Assembly: GCA_016786565.1 (NCBI GenBank)
Contig: JAEUVY010000005.1
Location: forward strand, 1-46,849
Reading direction: 5' to 3'
Origin: Flavipsychrobacter sp.
GTDB lineage: Bacteria > Bacteroidota > Bacteroidia > Chitinophagales > Chitinophagaceae
DNA: 46,849 bases
Within the stretch, counting starts at the first letter, position 1. Each line of letters opens with the position of its first letter. The notes under the pieces were generated by a model. It was not told where the DNA came from. It searched no databases and was given only the letters and a program-made list of their open reading frames with translations. The translations under genes and the position numbers were made by a program. Of the stretch, positions 25,876 through 33,070 are shown in pieces.

Positions 25876-26697
25876 TCAGGATACATACAGGTCGCGCTGC
25901 AGTTTGGCACCGGGTGTCACGGCATAGTGCGACAGGTCGGTGATACCCTCTGATGCCAATAAAGCCTCGTCCAAAAACAGATTCCCCGTGCAGGTTGCGG
26001 CATCACGGCGTAAGATGTAATAGGCGCAATCGGCTAGTATCTCCGGCTTTCGGCTGCGCTCCATCAATGCCTCACCGCCTATAACATTGCGCACGGCAGC
26101 CGTGGCTATTGTGGTTACCGGCCACATGGAGTTGGCGGCAATACCTGCTTCGCGAAACTCGGCGGCCCACCCCAGTGTCATCATACTCATGTTGTACTTA
26201 CTTATGGTGTACCCAACAAAAGGAGCCAGCCAGCGCGGATCAAGATCTATGGGAGGCGAAAGTGTGAGTATATGCGGATTAGTCCCCTTGCGCAGGAAAG
26301 GAACACAATAGCGGGTAACGAGATAGGTGCCGCGCACGTTAATGTCGTGTACCAGATCGAAGCGCTTCATATCCGTCTGCAAGGTATCGGTGAGCGAAAT
26401 GGCCGATGCGTTATTCACGAGGATATCAATACCGCCGAAGATAGATACCGCTCGTTGCACGGCGGCAAGTACCTGCTCTTCGTCGCGTATGTCGCACTGT
26501 ACCGCCAAGCCACGACCACCCGCCTCGGTCACTTTCTGTGCCACGGAGTGAATGGTGCCACCCAACCTTGGGTCTTCCTTTACCGATTTACCCAAAACCA
26601 CCACATTGGCGCCCTCTCTGGCCAACCTTAGTGCTATGGCCTCGCCTATGCCCCTGCTTGCCCCGGTTATAAATGCTGTCTTTCCGCTGAATTCCAT
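25876..26697 (-). CDS. SDR oxidoreductase, HSDL2-like
   Basis: 273-residue short-chain dehydrogenase. NAD(P)-binding TGASRGIG at 11-18, NNAS at 95-98, and catalytic S147 region, Y163 and K167 (YTISK). The stretch VLGKSVKEDPRLGGTIHSVA after the second strand and ILTLSPPIDLD before the catalytic Ser are characteristic of the hydroxysteroid-dehydrogenase-like 2 (HSDL2) group, which is linked to fatty-acid metabolism in animals. The bacterial substrate is not known. The gene is transcribed away from nadE, and the shared spacer carries a 20-bp palindrome (26736-26755). Confidence 0.9.
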   Translation of the reverse strand: MEFSGKTAFITGASRGIGEAIALRLAREGANVVVLGKSVKEDPRLGGTIHSVAQKVTEAGGRGLAVQCDIRDEEQVLAAVQRAVSIFGGIDILVNNASAISLTDTLQTDMKRFDLVHDINVRGTYLVTRYCVPFLRKGTNPHILTLSPPIDLDPRWLAPFVGYTISKYNMSMMTLGWAAEFREAGIAANSMWPVTTIATAAVRNVIGGEALMERSRKPEILADCAYYILRRDAATCTGNLFLDEALLASEGITDLSHYAVTPGAKLQRDLYVS

Positions 26698-26735
26698 GAT
26701 GTTGTTTTAGTAATACGAATTTACGGATAATCCCC

Positions 26736-26755
26736 CGTTGTACCGAATTACAACG
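26736..26755. promoter_or_regulatory. 20-bp palindrome, candidate operator in the SDR/nadE divergent spacer
   Basis: CGTTGTA (26736-26742) and TACAACG (26749-26755) are perfect inverted arms around a 6-base centre. The size and spacing suit a dimeric repressor such as a TetR-type regulator. No regulator gene is adjacent, so this is inference. It lies about 40 bases from the SDR start codon and 28 bases before the nadE -7 box. Confidence 0.35.
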
Positions 26756-26783
26756 ATCTGTATGTACCTATCGCCCCACGGTT

Positions 26784-26791
26784 TACCTTTG
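26784..26791 (+). promoter_or_regulatory. -7 box for nadE
   Basis: TACCTTTG, a perfect TAnnTTTG. A start about 6 bases downstream would fall beside the ATG at 26800 and about 25 bases before the preferred ATG at 26824. Confidence 0.45.
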
Positions 26792-26823
26792 CATTCCCGA
26801 TGGCATTCCCGGACAGGCAACAA

Positions 26824-28509
26824 ATGAAGATCGTATTAGCACAACAGAACTACCACATTGGCAACTTCGAGGCCAACACCACCCGCATATTGGCAGCAAT
26901 AGCCGATGCAAAAGACCGCGGGGCCGATCTGGTGGTCTTCTCTGAGCTGGCGGTGTGTGGCTATCCGCCGCGCGACTTTCTTGAGTTCAACGACTTTATA
27001 GATCAGGCCGGTGCCGCACTTGATGTGATAAGGAATGCCGCGGACACCATAGGTGTGCTGGTAGGCGCCCCCACCCGCAACCCCGAACCGGGCGGCAAAA
27101 ATCTGTTCAACAGCGCCGTACTGCTGTACCAACAGAAAGTGGCCGGCACAGTACACAAGACACTACTACCCAACTACGACATATTTGATGAATACCGCTA
27201 CTTCGAACCGGCGTATAACTGGAACGTGCTGGAATTCAAGGGTCGCAGACTGGCAGTGACCATCTGCGAAGACATCTGGAACCTGGGCGACGATCCCATG
27301 TACCGCATGTGCCCGATGGATAAGCTGATGCCGCAGCAACCCGAACTGATGATCAACCTAAGCGCGTCTCCGTTCGACTACCTGCATGCTGCAGGGCGCA
27401 AGGACATTGTGCGGCAGAACGTTACTAAGTACGGGCTACCGATGATCTACTGTAATACAGTAGGTTCACAAACAGAGATCGTATTTGACGGCGGTTCGCT
27501 GGTGATGGATAACAAGGGGACGGTGATCACCGAGTTGCCCTACTTTGAGGAGGCCATACAGGAAGTGATATGGTATGAGGATGGCTCTATAACCGCAGTA
27601 ACGGCCACATCTCAGTCCGACACAAAGGTTGACCCGGCCCGCTTTGAAGGTATGAAGGCACCGGAAACCAATATAGGCCAGATACACAAAGCAATACTGC
27701 TGGGTATCAAAGATTATTTCGGGAAGATGGGATTCAAAAAAGCTATCGTAGCCTCTTCTGGCGGCATAGACAGTGCAGTTGTGCTGGCACTGGCCTGCGA
27801 GGCACTGGGCGCAGAAAATGTGAGCGCATTGCTGCTTCCATCGCAATACTCTACCGGTCATTCGGTAGACGACGCGGTGCAATTGTCGCAAAATCTGAAC
27901 AACCATTACGACATTATACCAATAAAAGACGTGTATGCCGCCTATGAAGCGGCTCTGGAGCCTGTATTCAAGGGGCTACCCTTCAGTCTGGCCGAGGAGA
28001 ACCTGCAGTCGCGCATACGTGGCGCTATGGTGATGGCACTGGCCAATAAATTCAATTACATACTACTGAATACATCTAACAAAAGCGAGCTATCTACCGG
28101 ATACGGTACTTTATATGGCGATATGGCGGGCGGCCTCGGTGTTCTGGGCGACCTGTATAAAGTGCAGGTCTATGCACTGGCGCGTTATATAAACCGCGAT
28201 AAGAAGATCATTCCGCAGAACATTATAGACAAAGCCCCGAGCGCGGAACTACGCCCCGGACAAAAGGACAGCGACAGCCTGCCCGAATACAGTGAGCTGG
28301 ACCCCATCCTTTATCACTACATCGAAGAACGGAAGGGACCGGCCGAGATAATAGCCATGGGCCATAACGCGGCATTGGTGGCGCGCATCCTGCGCCTCGT
28401 GAACATGAACGAGTACAAGCGCAACCAGTTCTGCCCCATCATCCGGGTATCACCCAAGGCTTTTGGTATAGGAAGAAGGGTGCCGATAGTGGGTAAGTAT
28501 CTGGGGTGA
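26824..28509 (+). CDS. nadE: Glutamine-dependent NAD+ synthetase
   Basis: Makes NAD+ from nicotinic acid adenine dinucleotide, ATP and glutamine. From the chosen start (MKIVLAQQNY) it is 561 residues, right for the two-domain form. The N-terminal nitrilase-type glutaminase has the E41-K112-C148 triad (FSELAVCGYPPRD, HKTLLPNYD, TICEDIW). The C-terminal synthetase has the ATP-pyrophosphatase loop SSGGIDSAVV near 312 and TSNKSELSTGYGTLYGD. An in-frame ATG at 26800 would add 8 residues. The helicase gene follows 71 bases later. Confidence 0.96.
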   Translation: MKIVLAQQNYHIGNFEANTTRILAAIADAKDRGADLVVFSELAVCGYPPRDFLEFNDFIDQAGAALDVIRNAADTIGVLVGAPTRNPEPGGKNLFNSAVLLYQQKVAGTVHKTLLPNYDIFDEYRYFEPAYNWNVLEFKGRRLAVTICEDIWNLGDDPMYRMCPMDKLMPQQPELMINLSASPFDYLHAAGRKDIVRQNVTKYGLPMIYCNTVGSQTEIVFDGGSLVMDNKGTVITELPYFEEAIQEVIWYEDGSITAVTATSQSDTKVDPARFEGMKAPETNIGQIHKAILLGIKDYFGKMGFKKAIVASSGGIDSAVVLALACEALGAENVSALLLPSQYSTGHSVDDAVQLSQNLNNHYDIIPIKDVYAAYEAALEPVFKGLPFSLAEENLQSRIRGAMVMALANKFNYILLNTSNKSELSTGYGTLYGDMAGGLGVLGDLYKVQVYALARYINRDKKIIPQNIIDKAPSAELRPGQKDSDSLPEYSELDPILYHYIEERKGPAEIIAMGHNAALVARILRLVNMNEYKRNQFCPIIRVSPKAFGIGRRVPIVGKYLG

Positions 28510-28567
28510 TATCTGCGACCGAACCGCTCTTCTGTACAATTTAACTACTTCGCCACCGGCGAACACC

Positions 28568-28575
28568 TACCTTTG
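28568..28575 (+). promoter_or_regulatory. -7 box abutting the helicase start codon
   Basis: TACCTTTG, a perfect TAnnTTTG, ends 5 bases before the ATG at 28581. As with the thioesterase gene, the transcript would start at or beside the start codon. Confidence 0.5.
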
Positions 28576-28580
28576 CACCA

Positions 28581-29912
28581 ATGAAACACCAAAATTTCTC
28601 TGCAGACAGCATTTTAAAACAATTAGGCATCAAGGCCCTCAACCCCATGCAGGAGGCGGCCATAGGTGCTGCTGCCGGCGGAGATAGCGATATCATGCTG
28701 TTGTCGCCGACGGGGTCGGGCAAGACGCTGGCTTTTTTGCTACCAATAGTACAGGGGCTGGACGCGTCTGTCGCAACCACTCAGGCATTGATAGTGGTGC
28801 CATCGCGCGAGCTGGCACAGCAGATAGAACAGGTGTTTCGCAACATGGGCACTGGTATAAAGATAACGGCATGTTATGGCGGGCACCTGCGCGAGACCGA
28901 GGAGAACAACCTCATTCAGCCGCCTGCGGTTATAGTGGGCACTCCGGGTCGCCTGGGCGATCACATACGCCGCGGCAACATCACCACCAACAGCATCACC
29001 ACGCTGGTGCTGGATGAATATGACAAAACACTGGAACTGGGATTTGAAGAGGAGATGAGCTTTGTGGTATCGTCGCTGCCGGCTGTGCAACGCCGGATAC
29101 TGACATCGGCCACACAGGCACCCATGCTCATAGATGTGCTTAAACTCGACAACCCCATCACCCTCGACTTCCTGCCGACCGACGAACAACCGGCACAGCG
29201 ACTGGAAGTGAAAGTGGTACATTCGACAGACAGAGACAAGGCGAACACGCTTTCTGAGCTACTGTGTACGCTGGGCAACAGATCTTCCATCATTTTCTGC
29301 AATCACCGCGAGGCTGTGGAGCGCACCGCCCGTATGTTGTCGGATAAGGGGATCATCTGCACCTTTTACCATGGCGGCATGGAGCAACAGCAGCGCGATG
29401 CTGCACTGTGCAAATTCAGGAATGGCACGGTGAACTTCCTGGTAACTACTGACCTAGCCGCACGCGGACTGGACATTCCACACATACGCTACATCATTCA
29501 CTACCATCTGCCCGAGAACGAAGAAAGTTATACCCACCGCAACGGGCGTACCGCTCGTATGGAGGCATCGGGTACCGCCATTATGCTGCTGGGACCCGAT
29601 GAGACCCTGCCAGACTACATAACAGGTGAGGTAGATGAGATCCAACCAGATCCGGAGGCGCCACTGCCTGAAGCACCTCAATGGGTGACGCTCTTTATTG
29701 CCGCGGGAAAAAAAGACAAAGTGAACAAAGTAGATATCGTGGGCTTCCTGGCGCAGAAGGGCGCACTAAAAAAGGAGGACATTGGGCTGATAGAAGTAAA
29801 AGATTTCTTTTCATTTGTTGCCATCAGGAAATCGAAGGCTACCCATGCACTGCACCTCATCCGCAACGAAAAAATAAAGAACAAGAAAGTGATGATAGCT
29901 ACTGCCAAGTAG
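28581..29912 (+). CDS. DEAD-box-family RNA helicase with DbpA-like RNA-binding domain and DEYD motif II
   Basis: 443 residues. Walker A SPTGSGKT (42-49), PSRELAQ (motif Ia), TPGRLGDH (Ib), motif II DEYD (145-148) in place of DEAD, motif III TSAT (175-178) and motif VI HRNGRTAR (about 319-326) in place of HRxGRxGR. The last 80 residues (QWVTLFIAAGKKDKVNKVDI to KKVMIATAK) match the RRM-like DbpA C-terminal domain, which in E. coli DbpA binds 23S rRNA hairpin 92. A role in large-subunit ribosome assembly is therefore likely. The motif changes are conservative and the ATPase is probably active. Confidence 0.92.
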   Translation: MKHQNFSADSILKQLGIKALNPMQEAAIGAAAGGDSDIMLLSPTGSGKTLAFLLPIVQGLDASVATTQALIVVPSRELAQQIEQVFRNMGTGIKITACYGGHLRETEENNLIQPPAVIVGTPGRLGDHIRRGNITTNSITTLVLDEYDKTLELGFEEEMSFVVSSLPAVQRRILTSATQAPMLIDVLKLDNPITLDFLPTDEQPAQRLEVKVVHSTDRDKANTLSELLCTLGNRSSIIFCNHREAVERTARMLSDKGIICTFYHGGMEQQQRDAALCKFRNGTVNFLVTTDLAARGLDIPHIRYIIHYHLPENEESYTHRNGRTARMEASGTAIMLLGPDETLPDYITGEVDEIQPDPEAPLPEAPQWVTLFIAAGKKDKVNKVDIVGFLAQKGALKKEDIGLIEVKDFFSFVAIRKSKATHALHLIRNEKIKNKKVMIATAK

Positions 29913-30021
29913 CGGCTACGCGTGCTCCCGACCGACCTGTTTAAGGGCCGTTCAGCCCTAAAACCGACCTGTAAGCGTCGCCGAACACATTTAGCAAAAA
30001 ATGTACGTAATACTTACTACA

Positions 30022-30053
30022 TTTGGCATCCGGCAGAAACGTTTGTAAGTTTT
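30022..30053 (+). promoter_or_regulatory. Promoter of thrS
   Basis: TTTG (30022-30025), 20-base spacer, TAAGTTTT (30046-30053), close to the Bacteroidota consensus TTTG-N19-21-TAnnTTTG. Predicted start near 30060, about 13 bases before the ATG. An overlapping TACATTTG (30018-30025) could serve as an alternative -7 box. Confidence 0.5.
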
Positions 30054-30072
30054 TGCTGCATAATTATCCAAT

Positions 30073-32022
30073 ATGATAAAAATAACACTGCCTGACGGCT
30101 CGGTAAGAGAATATGCCGCAGGAACAAGTTCCGCTGATGTCGCAAGATCTATCAGCGAAGGGTTGGCAAGAAAAGTACTTGCAGCCGAAGTGAATGGCGA
30201 GGTTTGGGACTCTGCCCGCCCCATCACCAGCGATGTTTCCCTCAGACTTCTGACGTGGGACGATAAGAATGCAAAATCTACGTTCTGGCACTCATCCGCT
30301 CACCTTATGGCCGAGGCGCTTGAAGCACTCTATCCGGGTGTAAAATTCGGTATCGGACCTTCTATTGAGCAGGGTTTCTATTACGATATAGACCTGGGTG
30401 ACCGCACTATAGGCGACGAAGACCTGAAGAAGATAGAAGACAAAATGAAGGAGCTGGCAAAGACCAACAGCACCTACGTTCGTCAAGATGTACCTAAGGA
30501 CAAAGCGATAGCCTACTTTGCCGAAAAAGGCGACCAGTACAAGCTGGAACTGCTGGAAGGGCTGGAAGACGGAAGTATCACTTTCTATACTCAGGGCAAT
30601 TTCACCGATCTGTGCCGTGGCCCGCACATCCCTTCAACAGGCGCTATCAAAGCTGTGAAGCTCACTAACATTGCCGGTGCTTATTGGCGCGGCAACGAAA
30701 AGAATAAAATGCTTACCCGCATCTATGGCATCACCTTCCCGGCCCAGAAAGAACTGGACGAGTATGTGACCATGATGGAGGAAGCGAAAAAACGCGACCA
30801 CCGCAAACTGGGCAAGGAACTGGAACTGTTCACGTTTTCTGAGAAAGTGGGCAGCGGTCTGCCTTTGTGGCTACCAAAAGGCGCTATGCTTCGCGAAAGA
30901 CTGCAGCAATTCCTGCAGCGTGCGCAGTTGGAGACAGGATATCTGCCTGTTATCACACCGCACATTGGCAGCAAACAATTGTATGTCACTTCAGGTCACT
31001 GGGAAAAGTATGGCAAGGACAGCTTCCGCCCCATCACTACCCCGCAGGACGGCGAAGAGTTCATGCTGAAACCAATGAACTGCCCGCACCACTGCGAGAT
31101 CTACAAGTCATCTCCGCGTTCTTATAAAGACCTGCCGCTGCGTCTTGCCGAGTTCGGTACTGTGTACCGCTACGAGCAGCGTGGCGAGCTGCACGGCCTT
31201 ACACGCGTGCGTGGCTTTACTCAGGACGATGCCCACCTCTTCTGTATGCCCGAGCAGGTATCGGCAGAATTCAAGAAGGTGATAGATCTGGTATTGTATG
31301 TGTTCGAATCACTCGGATTTACTGAATATACCGCACAGGTGTCTTTGCGCGATCAGGAAGACCGCAGCAAATACATAGGTTCTGAAGAGAACTGGACCAT
31401 TGCCGAGCAGGCCATTATCGACGCTGCTAAAGAAAAAGGACTCAACACGGTAATAGAATACGGTGAAGCTGCATTCTATGGCCCTAAGCTCGACTTCATG
31501 GTGCGCGATGCACTGGGTCGCAAATGGCAGTTGGGAACCATTCAGGTAGACTATAACCTGCCTGAGCGCTTTGAACTGGAATATGTTGATGTGGACAACA
31601 CCCGCAAACGCCCGGTAATGATCCACCGTGCACCGTTTGGCAGCATGGAGCGTTTCATAGCCGTATTACTGGAACACTGCGGCGGTAACCTGCCGTTGTG
31701 GCTGGCGCCGCTTCAGGTGATGATATTGCCAATCAGCGACAAATACAGCGAATATGCGCACCAGGTAGCTGCACAACTGAAAGCAGCCGACATCCGTGCT
31801 GAGCTGGACGAAAGGAGCGAGAAAATAGGGCGTAAGATCCGCGATACGGAACTGATGAAGACCCCGTATATGCTGATAGTTGGCGAAAAAGAAGCCGCTG
31901 ATGGTACTGTTTCTGTGCGCAAACACGGCGAGGGCGACAAAGGCTCTATGCCGGTGGCCGCCTTTAGTGAAGAGATAAGAAATATTGTGAACGAACAGAT
32001 AAAAGGGAAACGCAAAGGCTAA
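30073..32022 (+). CDS. thrS: Threonyl-tRNA synthetase
   Basis: 649 residues, full length. N-terminal TGS domain (1-60, [14 protein letters not shown]). Editing domain with HSSAH (about 76-80) and [12 protein letters not shown]. Class II catalytic core with [12 protein letters not shown] (zinc-binding Cys), motif 2 around [20 protein letters not shown] and motif 3 [11 protein letters not shown]. The C-terminal anticodon-binding domain starts at [13 protein letters not shown]. Charges tRNA-Thr and clears mis-charged Ser. infC follows 80 bases downstream, the classic thrS-infC order. A stretch of conserved-looking promoter elements precedes it and no T-box is seen. Confidence 0.98.
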   Translation: MIKITLPDGSVREYAAGTSSADVARSISEGLARKVLAAEVNGEVWDSARPITSDVSLRLLTWDDKNAKSTFWHSSAHLMAEALEALYPGVKFGIGPSIEQGFYYDIDLGDRTIGDEDLKKIEDKMKELAKTNSTYVRQDVPKDKAIAYFAEKGDQYKLELLEGLEDGSITFYTQGNFTDLCRGPHIPSTGAIKAVKLTNIAGAYWRGNEKNKMLTRIYGITFPAQKELDEYVTMMEEAKKRDHRKLGKELELFTFSEKVGSGLPLWLPKGAMLRERLQQFLQRAQLETGYLPVITPHIGSKQLYVTSGHWEKYGKDSFRPITTPQDGEEFMLKPMNCPHHCEIYKSSPRSYKDLPLRLAEFGTVYRYEQRGELHGLTRVRGFTQDDAHLFCMPEQVSAEFKKVIDLVLYVFESLGFTEYTAQVSLRDQEDRSKYIGSEENWTIAEQAIIDAAKEKGLNTVIEYGEAAFYGPKLDFMVRDALGRKWQLGTIQVDYNLPERFELEYVDVDNTRKRPVMIHRAPFGSMERFIAVLLEHCGGNLPLWLAPLQVMILPISDKYSEYAHQVAAQLKAADIRAELDERSEKIGRKIRDTELMKTPYMLIVGEKEAADGTVSVRKHGEGDKGSMPVAAFSEEIRNIVNEQIKGKRKG

Positions 32023-32071
32023 ACCGCCTAAAAATTGTATGGCCGGGTGTCATATTGATGAACAAATATTC

Positions 32072-32079
32072 TAATTTTG
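32072..32079 (+). promoter_or_regulatory. -7 box for infC
   Basis: TAATTTTG, perfect TAnnTTTG, 23 bases before the ATG. It suggests that infC has its own promoter besides read-through from thrS. No clear -33 TTTG. Confidence 0.4.
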
Positions 32080-32102
32080 TCTGATAACCATAACAAGCAT
32101 TA

Positions 32103-32660
32103 ATGCAGAAAAGACCAAAACCAAAACCTTTTTTCAGGCCCAGGGTGCCGCAGAATGAACACCGTCTCAACAACGAGATCACCGCACAGGAAGTGCGCGT
32201 GATAGGTGAAGACATAGAGCCGGGCATTTATCCGCTGGCTCAGGCACTGAAATGGGCCCAGGAAAAGGAAGTGGACCTTGTAGAGATATCGCCCAACGCT
32301 GTTCCGCCTGTGTGCAGGCTGATCGACTATAAAAAGTTCCTCTACGAGAAAAAGAAGAAAGAGAAAGAACAGAAAGCGAAAGCCAAACAATCAGAAGTAA
32401 AGGAAATTCGCTTTACCCCGAATACTGATGATCACGACTTTGACTTCAAAGCGAAACACGCTGAGAAGTTCCTGCAGGACGGAAACAAGGTAAAATGTTA
32501 CGTTCAGTTCAAAGGAAGGGCCATCATGTTCCAGGAGCGCGGAGAACTGTTGCTTTTGAAATTTGCAGAGCGTATGTCTGAATATGGCACACTCGAATCT
32601 ATGCCAAAGATGGAAGGACGCCGTATGTTGGCAATGTTTTCACCTAAAAAGAAAAAATAA
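32103..32660 (+). CDS. infC: Translation initiation factor IF-3
   Basis: 185 residues with both IF-3 domains: the N-domain ([38 protein letters not shown]), a Lys/Glu-rich linker helix ([18 protein letters not shown]) and the C-domain ([39 protein letters not shown]). It starts at ATG rather than the AUU seen in enterobacteria; no in-frame alternative lies upstream because a TAA stops the frame at 32091. It ends in a Lys-rich tail. rpmI and rplT do not follow; a long hairpin begins at the stop codon. Confidence 0.97.
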   Translation: MQKRPKPKPFFRPRVPQNEHRLNNEITAQEVRVIGEDIEPGIYPLAQALKWAQEKEVDLVEISPNAVPPVCRLIDYKKFLYEKKKKEKEQKAKAKQSEVKEIRFTPNTDDHDFDFKAKHAEKFLQDGNKVKCYVQFKGRAIMFQERGELLLLKFAERMSEYGTLESMPKMEGRRMLAMFSPKKKK

Positions 32661-32706
32661 TAACAAAATTAGTAGGCTAATACCTACTACTTTTGTTATT
32701 CCCTCG
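32659..32706 (+). terminator. Long hairpin terminator of infC
   Basis: 18-bp arms (32659-32676 and 32683-32700) with one mismatch and a 6-base loop. The right arm is itself T-rich (CTTTTGTTATT). It overlaps the last base pairs of the stop codon, so no gene can be co-transcribed efficiently beyond it. Confidence 0.7.
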
Positions 32707-32723
32707 TAAAAGCAAAGAAAAAT

Positions 32724-32755
32724 TTTGCAAATCGGATTTTCCTTCTGTACTTTTA
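32724..32755 (+). promoter_or_regulatory. Promoter upstream of small RNA candidate 1
   Basis: TTTG (32724-32727), 20-base spacer, TACTTTTA (32748-32755), one mismatch from TAnnTTTG. Predicted start near 32761. Confidence 0.45.
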
Positions 32756-32761
32756 CATAGT

Positions 32762-32871
32762 AAATCTGAAACAACAACTCGAATAATATATTTTACTTCA
32801 GAGTTTTAAGAAGTTTTCATGGTGATAGGGTTTATAGGGGCTGGCCTGTTCTCAGGCTGGCTTTTTTATTT
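32762..32871 (+). ncRNA. Candidate small RNA 1 (about 110 nt, includes repeat copy 1)
   Basis: From the promoter at 32724-32755 the transcript would carry a first stem TCTGAA/TTCAGA (32765-32770 with 32797-32802), then the shared leader, then the hairpin CTGGCCTG/CAGGCTGG (32841-32848 with 32853-32860, two G-U pairs, TTCT loop) and TTTTTT (32862-32867). It contains no plausible coding frame. Its existence as a transcript is inferred from promoter and terminator geometry and from the second copy downstream. Confidence 0.5.
32811..32871 (+). repeat. 61-bp direct repeat, copy 1
   Basis: Matches 32937-32997 at 60 of 61 positions; the single difference is G at 32821 against A at 32947. The period is 126 bp. 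The repeat covers a conserved leader with two AUAGGG-type blocks, a hairpin and a T-run. Confidence 0.95.
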
Positions 32872-32902
32872 GTGACAATTCCAACATTTTTTCGTTAATT
32901 TT

Positions 32903-32933
32903 TTTGGGGATATTCAGATACTCACTAACTTTG
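32903..32933 (+). promoter_or_regulatory. Consensus Bacteroidota promoter directly before repeat copy 2
   Basis: TTTG (32903-32906), 19-base spacer, TAACTTTG (32926-32933): a perfect match to TTTG-N19-21-TAnnTTTG. Repeat copy 2 begins 3 bases after the -7 box, so the predicted start is at the repeat's first bases. Confidence 0.65.
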
Positions 32934-32936
32934 TAT

Positions 32937-32997
32937 AAGTTTTCATAGTGATAGGGTTTATAGGGGCTGGCCTGTTCTCAGGCTGGCTTTTTTATTT
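32937..32997 (+). repeat. 61-bp direct repeat, copy 2
   Basis: Second copy of the 32811-32871 element, 60/61 identical. The sequences just outside the two copies are not alike. Confidence 0.95.
32938..32996 (+). ncRNA. Candidate small RNA 2 (about 55-60 nt, repeat copy 2)
   Basis: A perfect promoter ends at 32933 and the hairpin (32967-32974 with 32979-32986) with T-run (32988-32993) closes the unit, so the whole transcript would be about 55-60 nt: an unpaired 29-nt leader and one terminator hairpin. It is not a 5' leader of the next gene, which has its own -7-like box beyond the terminator. I do not recognise it as a named RNA family. Confidence 0.55.
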
Positions 32998-33070
32998 TTA
33001 AAAAGTACCCATCCCGCTCAGCATCTGTTGTTTCCCTATTATTGCCTAACTTAGAGCGAAATAGTCTGTA

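Larger units (their letters stand above)
32661..33070. other. 410-bp gene-free segment after infC holding two small-RNA-like units
   Basis: No frame in this segment encodes ribosomal proteins L35 or L20, which usually follow infC. It holds the infC hairpin, two promoters, two 61-bp repeats each ending in a terminator, and a near-match -7 box TAACTTAG (33047-33054) before the next gene. The rest is AT-rich. Confidence 0.7.

Noticed and set aside
32811..32997. CRISPR array
   Set aside because: Only two copies, each containing its own terminator hairpin and separated by a promoter; no cas genes nearby.
32661..33070. Possible rpmI or rplT after infC
   Set aside because: Looked for the Lys/Arg-rich L35 and L20 starts in all plus-strand frames; the segment is AT-rich with stops and shows neither.
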